Assembly (NCBI GenBank): GCA_049585195.1
Contig: JBAUZG010000312.1
Coordinates: 17,907-81,906, forward strand
DNA length: 64,000 bases
Source: KBS-96 sp049585195
GTDB lineage: Bacteria > Acidobacteriota > Terriglobia > Bryobacterales > Bryobacteraceae
Reading direction: 5' to 3'
In this document: positions 24,368-32,722 of the stretch, piece by piece
How positions within the stretch are numbered: the first letter of the stretch is position 1
Layout: each line of letters begins with the position of its first letter
Program-made: the position numbers and the translations under genes
The notes under the pieces: model-generated
Databases searched by the model: none
Told to the model about the DNA's origin: nothing
The model's input: the letters and a program-made list of their open reading frames with translations, nothing else

Positions 24368-25384
24368 TTATTGGGTGTGCCGCGATGTGAATTCCGCAAG
24401 CTCTTCCAGCTTGCGTTTGGCGGCGCCGGAATCAATTGCTTGCTCAGCCATCTCCATGGCAGCCTTCAGATCGCCAGCCTTTTGACCCAACAATAAACCG
24501 GCGGCAGCGTTCACAGCCACGATGTCCCGGTTGGGTCCCGGCTTGCCTCCCAGGATTTCGCGAACGATTTGCGCGTTTTCTTCCGGGCCGCCGCCTTGTA
24601 GTTGATCGAGCGTCGATGGCTCGACTCCGAAATCGTGCGGTGACAGCGTGCCCTTCTGCACCTTCCCGTCTTCCACGAGAAAGACGGTTGTGGGTCCCGT
24701 GGTCGTCACCTCATCGAGTCCATCCGAGCCGTGCACGACATATGCTTTTGCGATGCCCAGTCTTGCGGATGCCTGAGCCAGCATCTCCGCGGCTCGAATC
24801 GAGAATGCGCCGATTAACTGCAGGCGCGCCCGGACAGGATTCGTCAACGGGCCCAATAAGTTAAAAATGGTTCGCCCTTTAAGCTGTAATCGCGCTTCCT
24901 GGGCATGTTTCACGGCTGGATGGAGGAGAGGTGCAAAAAGAAAGCCAATGCCGGTTTGCCGGACGCATTCGGCGACGTGATCGGGCGAGAGACTCACATG
25001 CACTCCCAGCGCTTCGAGAACATCGGCGCTGCCGCACTGACTCGAGATCCGCCGGTTTCCGTGTTTGGCAACTCGCAATCCTGCTGCGGCCACCACGAAA
25101 GCTGTTGCGGTTGAGATGTTAAATGTATTGGTGCCGTCGCCACCAGTGCCACACGTATCGAGCACCGGGTCCTGCGATTGATCGAGACCAACCGGCTCAC
25201 TCATATCGCGCATGGCGCTCGCAAAACCGACCAGCTCCGCTACGGTCTCGCCCTTGCGGCGCAGATAGCCTAGAACCTCCGCGATTCCTGCCGTGTCCAT
25301 TGAGCCAGACAGCATTTCGCGCATCAATGCATGCGCTTCGGTCTGACTTAGGTGAACGGAGTTCCGGAACGGAAGGTACCGCAT
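24368..25384 (-). CDS. trpD: Anthranilate phosphoribosyltransferase
   Basis: 338 residues from ATG 25384 (open upstream to 25435; ATG 25399 is also possible). Transfers the phosphoribosyl group of PRPP to anthranilate in tryptophan synthesis. Motifs: DTCGTGGDGTNTFNISTATAFVVAAAG (PRPP loop), KHGNRRISSQCGSADVLEALG, RTIFNLLGPLTNPVRA and HGSDGLDEVTTTGPT. No other trp gene is next to it, so the pathway is dispersed, and I see no aromatic leader peptide upstream. Confidence 0.94.
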   Translation of the reverse strand: MRYLPFRNSVHLSQTEAHALMREMLSGSMDTAGIAEVLGYLRRKGETVAELVGFASAMRDMSEPVGLDQSQDPVLDTCGTGGDGTNTFNISTATAFVVAAAGLRVAKHGNRRISSQCGSADVLEALGVHVSLSPDHVAECVRQTGIGFLFAPLLHPAVKHAQEARLQLKGRTIFNLLGPLTNPVRARLQLIGAFSIRAAEMLAQASARLGIAKAYVVHGSDGLDEVTTTGPTTVFLVEDGKVQKGTLSPHDFGVEPSTLDQLQGGGPEENAQIVREILGGKPGPNRDIVAVNAAAGLLLGQKAGDLKAAMEMAEQAIDSGAAKRKLEELAEFTSRHTQ

Positions 25385-25631
25385 GCCTCCGTTATTCATT
25401 CGATCACACACTGTCTCATGTTCCGCGCCGGGCAATCGCTCCTATCGCAACCCTAATGCGCTATGACGCGGACGCTCGCCGGATTAGTCGGACTCATCGA
25501 CCCGGGTAGACGCCTCTACCCACAGTTTCACCATGTCTTTGCACCCCAGGATACTATTGAACCATTACGAGCGGAATGCGTATGTTTCATGGGAGGAAGC
25601 CACTGTTCTTTTCAGGCGAAAATAGAAGATA

Positions 25632-26129
25632 GTGAGTTTATCAAAGAGTCTCGTTACACATCTCGAATATCACCGCTGGGCCACGGGATTGGTGCTAGAT
25701 GAAGCCGCGGCGCAGCCTTCCGAACAGCTCATGAAGCCTTTGGGCGGCTCGTTTAATTCCCTCTATGACACGATCGTGCATATCTATCAGGCCGACCGTG
25801 TCTGGCTCGACCGCTTGGAACAGCGGCCTTCGGGAAAACTCGAAGATTACGAGGCTCCGGGGTGTATGTGGGAACTGCGCGATGCGTGGCTCGAAGTGCA
25901 TGATCGAATGATTGCTTTCGCAAAGAGCCTGGATGATAGCGGTGTCAACAGGATCATCGCATACAAGAATCTGGCCGGCGAGCCGTTCGAGTCTCCCATT
26001 TGGCAAGTGATTTTGCACGTTGTTAATCACGGCAGCTATCATCGCGGCCAAGTCACGTCCATGATTCGTCAGCTTGGTGCGAAACCGACGAATTTAGATC
26101 TCATCCGTTTCTACCGGACAAGTGCTTAG
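25632..26129 (+). CDS. DinB family protein
   Basis: 165 residues from a GTG. DinB/YfiT proteins are four-helix bundles with a three-histidine metal site; here the ligands are in VTHLEYHRWATGLVL, YDTIVHIYQADRVWLDRL and VILHVVNHGSYHRGQVTSMIRQLG. Many act as bacillithiol or mycothiol-dependent transferases or are induced by damage, but no role can be assigned. A second DinB gene lies at 37439. Divergent from trpD with a 247-bp gap in which I see no further gene. Confidence 0.87.
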   Translation: MSLSKSLVTHLEYHRWATGLVLDEAAAQPSEQLMKPLGGSFNSLYDTIVHIYQADRVWLDRLEQRPSGKLEDYEAPGCMWELRDAWLEVHDRMIAFAKSLDDSGVNRIIAYKNLAGEPFESPIWQVILHVVNHGSYHRGQVTSMIRQLGAKPTNLDLIRFYRTSA

Positions 26130-26175
26130 TTAGCGCGGACCGAGCCGAAATGCGCCTGCGCGCTACACTGGCAGA

Positions 26176-26207
26176 GGGTTTAAGCGTCAATTCGTGCGCT
26201 TAAACCC
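26176..26207 (+). promoter_or_regulatory. Perfect inverted repeat directly before sucC
   Basis: GGGTTTAAGCG and CGCTTAAACCC (11-bp arms) around a 10-nt centre; the right arm ends 9 nt before the sucC ATG. No Shine-Dalgarno sequence is visible between it and the start. It could be an operator or an mRNA hairpin controlling translation of sucC. Confidence 0.7.
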
Positions 26208-26216
26208 GATTCCATT

Positions 26217-27374
26217 ATGAAAATTCATGAATACCAGGCGAAGGCCATTCTGGCCAAACACAACGTCCCTGTGCCGCGGGGCGAAGTCGCCTATACGGTG
26301 GAGGAAGCGGAGGCGGCCGCTAAAAAGATCGGCGGCAGCGTCGTTGTGAAGGCCCAAATTCATGCGGGCGGCCGGGGCAAAGGCGGGGGAGTGAAGATCG
26401 CGAAGGACGCGAACGAAGCGGCGGAAATTGCCAAGAAAATGATAGGCATGACGCTCGTAACCCACCAGACTGGTCCTGAAGGGCGCATTGTTCAGCGGTT
26501 ATTGATCGAAGAAACCTTACCCATCGAGCGCGAGCTATATCTCGGTATTGTTCTCGATCGTGCCATGGGAGTGCCGGTATTTATGGCTTCCTCGGCCGGC
26601 GGAATGGAAATTGAAGAGGTGGCCGCGAACACGCCTGAGTTGATTTTGAAAGAGCCTCTTATTCCGGGTTTCGGTTTGCAGCCTTTTGAAGCGAGGAAGC
26701 TCGCCTTCGGCATGGGAGTCCCGGCAACGAGCGTGGGAGCTGCGGCGGCGGCGATGACAGCTCTCGCAAACGCCTATGAAGCTATTGATGGATCGCTGGC
26801 GGAGATCAATCCATTCATTTTGACTAAAGACGGCAAGGTGTATGCGTTAGATGCCAAGATCAATCTGGACGATAACGCTCTGTACCGCCATAAGGATCTG
26901 CTCGAGCTTCGCGATTTGAACGAAGAAGATCCACTAGAAGTGGAAGCTTCGCGCTTTGGTCTGAATTACATCAAGCTCGAAGGCAACATCGCTTGCATGG
27001 TGAACGGGGCGGGCCTTGCAATGGCGACTATGGACATTATCAAGTACGCCGGAGGTCAGCCCGCCAACTTCCTCGATGTGGGAGGGGGCGCAAGCGCCGA
27101 GCAGATCAAGAATGCCTTCCGCATCCTGCTTTCGGACGCGAGCGTGAAAGCGGTTTTGATTAATATCTTCGGCGGAATCTTGCGCTGCGACACACTTGCG
27201 AATGGTGTTATCTCCGCGGCCCGTGAGCTGGAGATAAAGATTCCGGTGGTTGTTCGCATGGAAGGAACGAATGTGGAATTGGGCCAGAAAATTTTAAAGG
27301 AAAGCGGCTTGAACTTCACCGTTGCCGATGGAATGAAAGACGCGGCGGAGAAAGTGGTGAGGCTGGCACAATGA
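26217..27374 (+). CDS. sucC: Succinate-CoA ligase, beta subunit (ADP/GDP-forming)
   Basis: 385 residues. Together with SucD it interconverts succinyl-CoA and succinate with substrate-level phosphorylation in the TCA cycle. The ATP-grasp domain is visible at MKIHEYQAKAILAKHNVPVPRG, VVKAQIHAGGRGKGGGVKI (nucleotide-binding) and ALDAKINLDDNALYRHKD (metal-binding); the C-terminal ligase domain has NFLDVGGGASAEQIKNAFRI. The stop overlaps sucD by 4 bp. A perfect dyad lies just before the start, which lacks a Shine-Dalgarno sequence. Confidence 0.96.
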   Translation: MKIHEYQAKAILAKHNVPVPRGEVAYTVEEAEAAAKKIGGSVVVKAQIHAGGRGKGGGVKIAKDANEAAEIAKKMIGMTLVTHQTGPEGRIVQRLLIEETLPIERELYLGIVLDRAMGVPVFMASSAGGMEIEEVAANTPELILKEPLIPGFGLQPFEARKLAFGMGVPATSVGAAAAAMTALANAYEAIDGSLAEINPFILTKDGKVYALDAKINLDDNALYRHKDLLELRDLNEEDPLEVEASRFGLNYIKLEGNIACMVNGAGLAMATMDIIKYAGGQPANFLDVGGGASAEQIKNAFRILLSDASVKAVLINIFGGILRCDTLANGVISAARELEIKIPVVVRMEGTNVELGQKILKESGLNFTVADGMKDAAEKVVRLAQ

Positions 27375-28252
27375 GCGTACTCGTCAACAAACAAACGAAG
27401 CTGATTTTTCAGGGGTTCACGGGCCGAGAAGGCACGTTCCATGCGCAGCAGGCAATCGCGTACGGAACAAATGTTGTGGGCGGCATCACTCCGGGTAAAG
27501 GCGGTACGAAACATCTCGACCGTGCCGTATTCAATACAGTCGTCGAAGCGGTGAAAGAAACCGGTGCGAATGCTTCGGTCATTTTTGTTCCACCGCCTTA
27601 TGCGGCCGATGCCATCATGGAAGCTGCAGACGCCGGTTTGCCGCTGGTTGTCTGCATCACGGAAGGCATACCCTCGAGCGACATGGTGAAGGTGAATAAG
27701 TATCTCAAGACAAAGCCGGCCACGCGTCTAATCGGCCCCAACTGTCCCGGTGTGATCACGCCGGGCGAGTGCAAAATCGGCATTATGCCCGGGCACATTC
27801 ATAAAGCCGGCAATGTCGGCATCGTTTCGCGATCGGGCACGCTCACCTACGAAACCGTGGGTCAGTTGACACGTCTAGGTATAGGTCAGTCGACATGTAT
27901 TGGCATTGGCGGTGACCCGATTATCGGGACATCGTTCACCGATGCAATCAAGCTGTTCAACGAAGATCCGGATACGCACTCGATCATCATGATTGGGGAA
28001 ATCGGCGGCAATGCGGAGGAGACGGCGGCGGAATATGTGAACGCTCACGTGAGAAAGCCCGTAGTCGGTTTCATCGCGGGTCAAACCGCGCCGCCAGGCC
28101 GCCGCATGGGTCATGCGGGAGCCATCATTTCCGGTGGTTCGGGCAAAGCAGAGGATAAGCTTGCGGCGATGCGCGCGGCGGGCATTGTCACCTGCCCCTC
28201 GCCTGCCGTTATTGGCGAGAAGCTGCAGTCCGCCATTTCAGCGAAGAAGTGA
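27371..28252 (+). CDS. sucD: Succinate-CoA ligase, alpha subunit
   Basis: 293 residues. CoA-binding Rossmann domain at the N-terminus (FQGFTGREGTFHAQQAIAYGTNVVGG), IGPNCPGVITPGECKIGIMPG in the middle, and the phosphorylated histidine in GRRMGHAGAIISGGSG at about residue 248. Translationally coupled to sucC by an ATGA overlap and followed after 33 bp by ndk, a reasonable partner because Ndk equilibrates the NTPs made by the ligase. Confidence 0.96.
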   Translation: MSVLVNKQTKLIFQGFTGREGTFHAQQAIAYGTNVVGGITPGKGGTKHLDRAVFNTVVEAVKETGANASVIFVPPPYAADAIMEAADAGLPLVVCITEGIPSSDMVKVNKYLKTKPATRLIGPNCPGVITPGECKIGIMPGHIHKAGNVGIVSRSGTLTYETVGQLTRLGIGQSTCIGIGGDPIIGTSFTDAIKLFNEDPDTHSIIMIGEIGGNAEETAAEYVNAHVRKPVVGFIAGQTAPPGRRMGHAGAIISGGSGKAEDKLAAMRAAGIVTCPSPAVIGEKLQSAISAKK

Positions 28253-28285
28253 ACAGCTTACAATTTTGAGCCTGGTGAAAGAGAT

Positions 28286-28699
28286 TTGGAACGAACATTT
28301 GGAATGATCAAGCCCGATGCCGTTCAAAACGGCTATGCGGGCGATATCTTGAACATCATTCGCGACAATGGATTTCGCGTCGTTGGGATGAAGCTGCGGA
28401 AGATTGCGCTGCATGAGGCGCAAGTTTTTTATGAAGTCCACAAAGAGCGGCCCTTCTATAACAGCCTCGTCAAGTTTATGAGCGAAGGCCCGGTGGTGGT
28501 GATGGTGCTCGAGCGTGAGAACGCTATCGCCAAGTGGCGCGATGTGATGGGCGCAACGAACCCGGCCAATGCCGCCGAGGGAACAATCAGGAGACGGTTT
28601 GCCGAAAGCATTGAGCGCAATGCTGTCCATGGTTCCGATGGGCCTGAAACGGCGGCGCAGGAGATACCGTTTTTCTTCAGTACTGCGGAGCTGCTGTAA
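28286..28699 (+). CDS. ndk: Nucleoside diphosphate kinase
   Basis: 137 residues, normal for the family. It transfers the gamma phosphate between nucleoside triphosphates and diphosphates through a phosphohistidine, His115 in RNAVHGSDG. ERTFGMIKPDAVQNG starts the fold. The start is TTG at 28286 with a weak GAAAGAGA upstream; no ATG or GTG exists in frame close by, so TTG use is real. It completes the sucCD-ndk unit. Confidence 0.95.
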   Translation: MERTFGMIKPDAVQNGYAGDILNIIRDNGFRVVGMKLRKIALHEAQVFYEVHKERPFYNSLVKFMSEGPVVVMVLERENAIAKWRDVMGATNPANAAEGTIRRRFAESIERNAVHGSDGPETAAQEIPFFFSTAELL

Positions 28700-28713
28700 T
28701 CTCAAAGTAAGAC

Positions 28714-29550
28714 TTACGCTCGGTTGAAGATACGCCCTGAGAACAGTTCCTCGAGTTTTGCCGCGAATGCCTTGGGACGCAGGATATACCCAGTGTGGCC
28801 TCCCGGGAACTCGACCGCTGCGACGCCCAGCAACTCAGCCACCGCGACCGCGCATCGATGGGGACGGGTGGATCGAGATCCTGTGCCGATTGCCGGTACA
28901 ATTTTGGATCTTGAGGCTGTCAAGGCGCCAAGGTCCGGTTGATAACGCGTGACAGCCGGCACGTCATAAGCGAGGAATTGGTGAAGGTCCGCCAAACGCT
29001 GTGCCGCGGATTGCGGATCCATGGCGGGAGCGAGTGGAGCTGGCACTTCCGGCTCACGGTCGTTGATATCGACGCCGCTTCGCGCGATCATGAGCTTCAT
29101 TGCGGCAGGAAGCCCCTCGCGCTGAAACGTCTCATGCAATTCCGCATGGCTCCGCAGTGCTTCTTCCTGCTCCGCGCCGTTAAGCAGCCTGTATACGGGT
29201 GGTTCATGAGCGACCAGCAGGCGGACATGTTCACTATGGTGGGCTGCGAGTTCGAGGCCAATTAGGGCTCCAATGCTGCTGCCGAACACAAAGGCTGGCT
29301 CGGGAGAGAGTGCGGCAATCAATCGCCCGGCGTCAGCAGCGTGTGTTGCGAGCTCGCAGCCTTCGGCTCCTAGTGGCTTGCTGCGCGATAATCCGCGGCG
29401 GTCGTAGGTAACAACCGTGAACCGATCGGCAAGCGCCTCTGAGCCGTCGGCGTTACCCGCGCCGCCTTGCAGGATCAGCAGCATCGGTCCTGCACTGCGC
29501 TTTGTGTAATAGAGATTCACTTCGGGTGATTCGATTAGACCGGCTTGCAT
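28714..29550 (-). CDS. Alpha/beta hydrolase
   Basis: 278 residues from ATG 29550; the frame is open to 29757 but that part runs through the MarR gene and operator. Typical alpha/beta hydrolase layout: LILQGGAGNADGSEALADRFTVVTYDRRGLSRS (oxyanion loop and strand 4), nucleophile elbow FGSSIGALIGLELA, and catalytic His in FPGGHTGYI. Divergent from a MarR regulator with a shared operator, so the regulator probably controls it. Substrate unknown; such pairs often respond to a toxic or aromatic compound. Confidence 0.85.
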   Translation of the reverse strand: MQAGLIESPEVNLYYTKRSAGPMLLILQGGAGNADGSEALADRFTVVTYDRRGLSRSKPLGAEGCELATHAADAGRLIAALSPEPAFVFGSSIGALIGLELAAHHSEHVRLLVAHEPPVYRLLNGAEQEEALRSHAELHETFQREGLPAAMKLMIARSGVDINDREPEVPAPLAPAMDPQSAAQRLADLHQFLAYDVPAVTRYQPDLGALTASRSKIVPAIGTGSRSTRPHRCAVAVAELLGVAAVEFPGGHTGYILRPKAFAAKLEELFSGRIFNRA

Positions 29551-29582
29551 ATCAGGTATCCTGATATTAGGATACCTGATAT
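29549..29582. promoter_or_regulatory. Perfect palindromic operator of the MarR regulator
   Basis: ATATCAGGTATCCT at 29549-29562 and its exact reverse complement at 29569-29582, with GATATT between. It begins inside the start codon of the alpha/beta hydrolase and ends inside the -10-like TATGAT (29580-29585) of marR. Each half is itself nearly symmetrical (ATCAGG-TAT-CCTGAT), suggesting two regulator dimers. Binding would block both divergent genes. Confidence 0.82.
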
Positions 29583-29590
29583 GATGAAAC

Positions 29591-30046
29591 ATGTCAAGGA
29601 AAATAGGCAACCCCGGTCTCAAGCCGATCACGGTTCTGTTGCGGCAGCTCCAAAGCGCTATGCGGCAGTCCATCGAGGAGGCCCTTCGAGAGGACGACTT
29701 GACGATATCCCAGGCGAATGTGCTCACGGAACTCGCGTACGGCCCGGCTCGCTCCAACGCGGAGTTGGCTCGTATTCACTTTGTGACGCCGCAGACAATG
29801 GTTGAAATCTTAATGTCGCTGGAGCGCAGAGGCCTGATGGTGCGTACGCCACAGCCTGAGGGCGGTCGAGCGATGCTCGCGGAACTGACGAAAGAAGGGA
29901 CCAGGAAGGTGTTTGCCGTACATCTAGCGATGCGTCAGGTGGAGGAGCGGCTGCTAAGCGCACTGTCGAGGGAAAATGTTTCACGCTTGCGGCGGTTGCT
30001 CGAGGACTGTCTCGTCGCGCTCGCGAAGGATGAGCCGGGGGCTTGA
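29591..30046 (+). CDS. MarR family transcriptional regulator
   Basis: 151 residues. The winged helix is clear: LTISQANVLTELAYGPARSNAELARIHFVTPQTMVEILMSLERRGLMVRTPQPEGGRAMLAELTKEGTRK, flanked by helices for dimerisation. A TATGAT box ends 5 nt before the ATG, so the mRNA may be leaderless, and the 34-bp palindrome overlaps this box, implying autorepression and control of the divergent hydrolase. Its last 66 bp overlap the 3' end of the alpha-glucuronidase gene. Confidence 0.9.
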   Translation: MSRKIGNPGLKPITVLLRQLQSAMRQSIEEALREDDLTISQANVLTELAYGPARSNAELARIHFVTPQTMVEILMSLERRGLMVRTPQPEGGRAMLAELTKEGTRKVFAVHLAMRQVEERLLSALSRENVSRLRRLLEDCLVALAKDEPGA

Positions 30047-32587
30047 TGGCGATTTATGATGGTCAGCGCTACTCCGTGGGGGAGTAATCTCGATGTAGTC
30101 GAGCCAGGCGAGGTCGCCGCCGCCGGGAGTTCCAATGATTCGAATCTGGTCGCCGGGACGTAGAGCGATTCTGGTAATTTTCTCGCGTGTCGATGTATCG
30201 CCGTTCGGCAGATTTGAAGGCAGGCTGGCGTCGGCGATCCACGACCGGATTAGCTGATCGCCTACGAACAATTGGAAGCGAGCCGCGCCGCTATTTCCGT
30301 CGAAATACTGCACCTCCATGTTGTACCAGCCGGGTGAGCCTTTGTAGACGAAAGACGCAGTGCAACTTTTCGTGGGTTCTGCGCAACCAATCGCTTTTCC
30401 ATTGGAAGCGTCTTCCCAGGGGGTGATGTCTTCGATTGTGTAACCATCCAATTGCATTGATTCGGCTTCCATGCGGTTTGGAAAATGACCGGCCCGGCCT
30501 TTTGCGTCGGGTATTCCCGATTCGTGGAGGAACCAATCACAGACTGCATCGCGCCATACGATCGCGTGGCCGGCTTGATACTCGAGTTTTGCGAGGATGC
30601 TTGAATATCGTTCGCCGTCAATGCGGCCGCGCAACGTGCTCCACCATCGCGGGAAGAACTGTGCTTCGGCAGCTGCGTCGTAATGCGAATCATAGACGTA
30701 CTGGATGACAGTTTTGCCGGAATGAAGCACATGTGTGTACGGCACGTGATGCATGAAGAGGAGCAAATCGTCGGGGCAGGTAGCGAGGGACTCGTACATG
30801 CGCGCGATTGCCGGCGGATACTCCCCCGTATAGCCGGTGCCTGTTTCGACTGTACGATCCATGCCGATGCCGGTGCGATCCGCGCGTATCCACTGGCCCC
30901 AGCCGTTTCTCTCGGCCGATTCGATGCCCGGCCCGTAGTGACCACGCAAAATATTTGTCAGAGTGCCAAGGCCTAGTGGTCCCGTATAGCCCTCGTAAGC
31001 AGGCCACGATTCCAATTCGATTGTGCTTATCGTGGAGACAACGAGAGGATCGTCGCCGAAAGTCAGGCGGGTCCATTCATCCGCGATCCGCCTTGCAGAG
31101 AGTCCGGGATTCCACGCGAGCCGGCCGAATCCGTACAGATTCGCAAGCGCGAGATCGTTGCCCATCCAGTTGAGATCGCGGCCCACGTTTGCCACTCCGA
31201 CCAATCCCCCTAATGGACGGTGAAAGGTTTTGCCCGACACGATGTCTTTGACTCGATCGCTGCCGTTAACCAGGAAATCGAAATCGAGAATCTCTTTCCA
31301 CATTGGCACGAGATAACAAACGTGCCGTTGCTGCCCCGTGTATTCCTGCGTGATCTGGAGCTCGAGAGTTTCGTTTGTCTTATGGAGGGCGCCGATTAAC
31401 GGTGAGACCGGTTCGCGTACCTGGAAGTCGATTGGCCCGTACTTGATTTGAACTGCGGCGTTCGAGTCGAACTTGCCATCGAGCGGCTCGAAATTATCGT
31501 AAGCGGCTCGCGCGCGGTCGTTCTTGAGATTTCGCCAGTCCATGTGGTGGTTGTAGACGAAACCGCGGTAGACGACGATTCCGCCATGCTGGGCCAGCGC
31601 CGCCGCAAGGACGTTGGCCGCATCGGCATGTGTGCGGCCGTATGTGGAAGGTCCTACGCGACCCTCGGAATCCGCTTTTAGGGTGAAGCCGCCGAAGTCC
31701 GGAATTGCGCGGTAAATTTCGTCGACTTTATCGCTCCACCACTTGGCGACGCGCGGGTCGAGTGGGTCAAACGTGTCCAGGCCGCCGCTTGTTTTGGGGC
31801 TGCCAAGATCGACTGAGATCGACAACCGCACGCCCCAGGGGCGAAAGGCATCCGCGACATGCGCGAGCTGGGGCAGAAATTCAGAGGTTAGGATGCGCGG
31901 GTTGGCATTGACATTGTTGACAGTGCATCCGTTGATGCCAAGCGAGGCTAGCAGCCGCGCGTAATCGGCTGCCCTAGTCAAATCGGTCACGACATTGCCG
32001 TTCTCGAAGAAGATCGAGCGGCCGCCGTAGCCGCGTTCGATGCTGCCGTCCAGATTGTCCCACTGGTTCACCCACCGTATGGGCGCGTATGGATTACTTT
32101 TCTCGTCGAGTCGATCGATAGGCTCGTTGAGAGCGATATGGCGGAGCAGGGCGAAAGATCCGTAAAGGGCGCCACGATCGTTTGCCGCTGCGATCAGTAG
32201 GACATTCCGGCGCTCGATCGTCACTGTCTTCAACCAATAGCCGTCGGGGATGAGATCGGACGGCGGTGAAAGCCGCGGGAAAGCGCGCTTGACCGATTCG
32301 AGCGTGCCTAACACGATCGCGTCTTCGGGCGCCACAGAATTGCCGACCCGCAAGGTGCGTCCAAGCAGTCCGCGAACGCCGCGGATCAGCTCGGATTGAG
32401 CGGAGCCGAGGGCAGGCGAATTGTCCAGTTTTGCGACAGTTGCAGGCAGGCGGCGATAGGTATCGGTGAGCGCCAAACCCTGTACCGGAGCGTACCGCAG
32501 CCAAGCTTCGTATCCGGTTTCCGCTCGCAGATAGGGGTGGGCAAGTAGGGCGAGGGCGGCGAGCGGGAGGGCAGTTCTGCTTCGCAT
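29981..32587 (-). CDS. aguA: Alpha-glucuronidase, GH67, with C-terminal CBM6-like domain
   Basis: 868 residues, longer than the usual 650-730. Signal peptide to about residue 22. Removes 4-O-methylglucuronic acid from xylo-oligosaccharides. The GH67 core is recognisable by RWVNQWDNLDGSIERGYGG, GFTLKADSEGRVGPSTYGRTHADAAN, YDNFEPLDGKFDSNAAVQIKYGPIDFQVREPVSPL and LLLFMHHVPYTH. From about residue 715 a beta-sandwich like CBM6 follows (RMEAESMQLDGY to GGGDLAWLDYIEI). The last 31 residues are a polar tail encoded over the antisense of marR, perhaps from loss of an earlier stop. Confidence 0.9.
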   Translation of the reverse strand: MRSRTALPLAALALLAHPYLRAETGYEAWLRYAPVQGLALTDTYRRLPATVAKLDNSPALGSAQSELIRGVRGLLGRTLRVGNSVAPEDAIVLGTLESVKRAFPRLSPPSDLIPDGYWLKTVTIERRNVLLIAAANDRGALYGSFALLRHIALNEPIDRLDEKSNPYAPIRWVNQWDNLDGSIERGYGGRSIFFENGNVVTDLTRAADYARLLASLGINGCTVNNVNANPRILTSEFLPQLAHVADAFRPWGVRLSISVDLGSPKTSGGLDTFDPLDPRVAKWWSDKVDEIYRAIPDFGGFTLKADSEGRVGPSTYGRTHADAANVLAAALAQHGGIVVYRGFVYNHHMDWRNLKNDRARAAYDNFEPLDGKFDSNAAVQIKYGPIDFQVREPVSPLIGALHKTNETLELQITQEYTGQQRHVCYLVPMWKEILDFDFLVNGSDRVKDIVSGKTFHRPLGGLVGVANVGRDLNWMGNDLALANLYGFGRLAWNPGLSARRIADEWTRLTFGDDPLVVSTISTIELESWPAYEGYTGPLGLGTLTNILRGHYGPGIESAERNGWGQWIRADRTGIGMDRTVETGTGYTGEYPPAIARMYESLATCPDDLLLFMHHVPYTHVLHSGKTVIQYVYDSHYDAAAEAQFFPRWWSTLRGRIDGERYSSILAKLEYQAGHAIVWRDAVCDWFLHESGIPDAKGRAGHFPNRMEAESMQLDGYTIEDITPWEDASNGKAIGCAEPTKSCTASFVYKGSPGWYNMEVQYFDGNSGAARFQLFVGDQLIRSWIADASLPSNLPNGDTSTREKITRIALRPGDQIRIIGTPGGGDLAWLDYIEITPPRSSADHHKSPSSPRLILRERDETVLEQPPQA

Positions 32588-32677
32588 CGTTAATTCGAAT
32601 ACAAAACGATATCACAGCTAACGCAGTTCCTCTCGGCTATCGTAACGAATCATGCCAGTTGCATTACTAGGGGGCCA

Positions 32678-32707
32678 TTGACAGGTAATCAAGGTCAGCA
32701 TTATAGT
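32678..32707 (+). promoter_or_regulatory. Sigma-70-type promoter of the ROK gene
   Basis: TTGACA at 32678-32683, 18-bp spacer, TATAGT at 32702-32707. The perfect -35 box is also the only TTG that could extend the ROK frame upstream, so the start must be further down, at ATG 32723. Confidence 0.65.
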
Positions 32708-32722
32708 TCGAAACACGTACTA

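Noticed and set aside
32678..32722. Upstream TTG start for the ROK regulator
   Set aside because: This TTG is the first part of a perfect TTGACA -35 box, so it would not be on the transcript.
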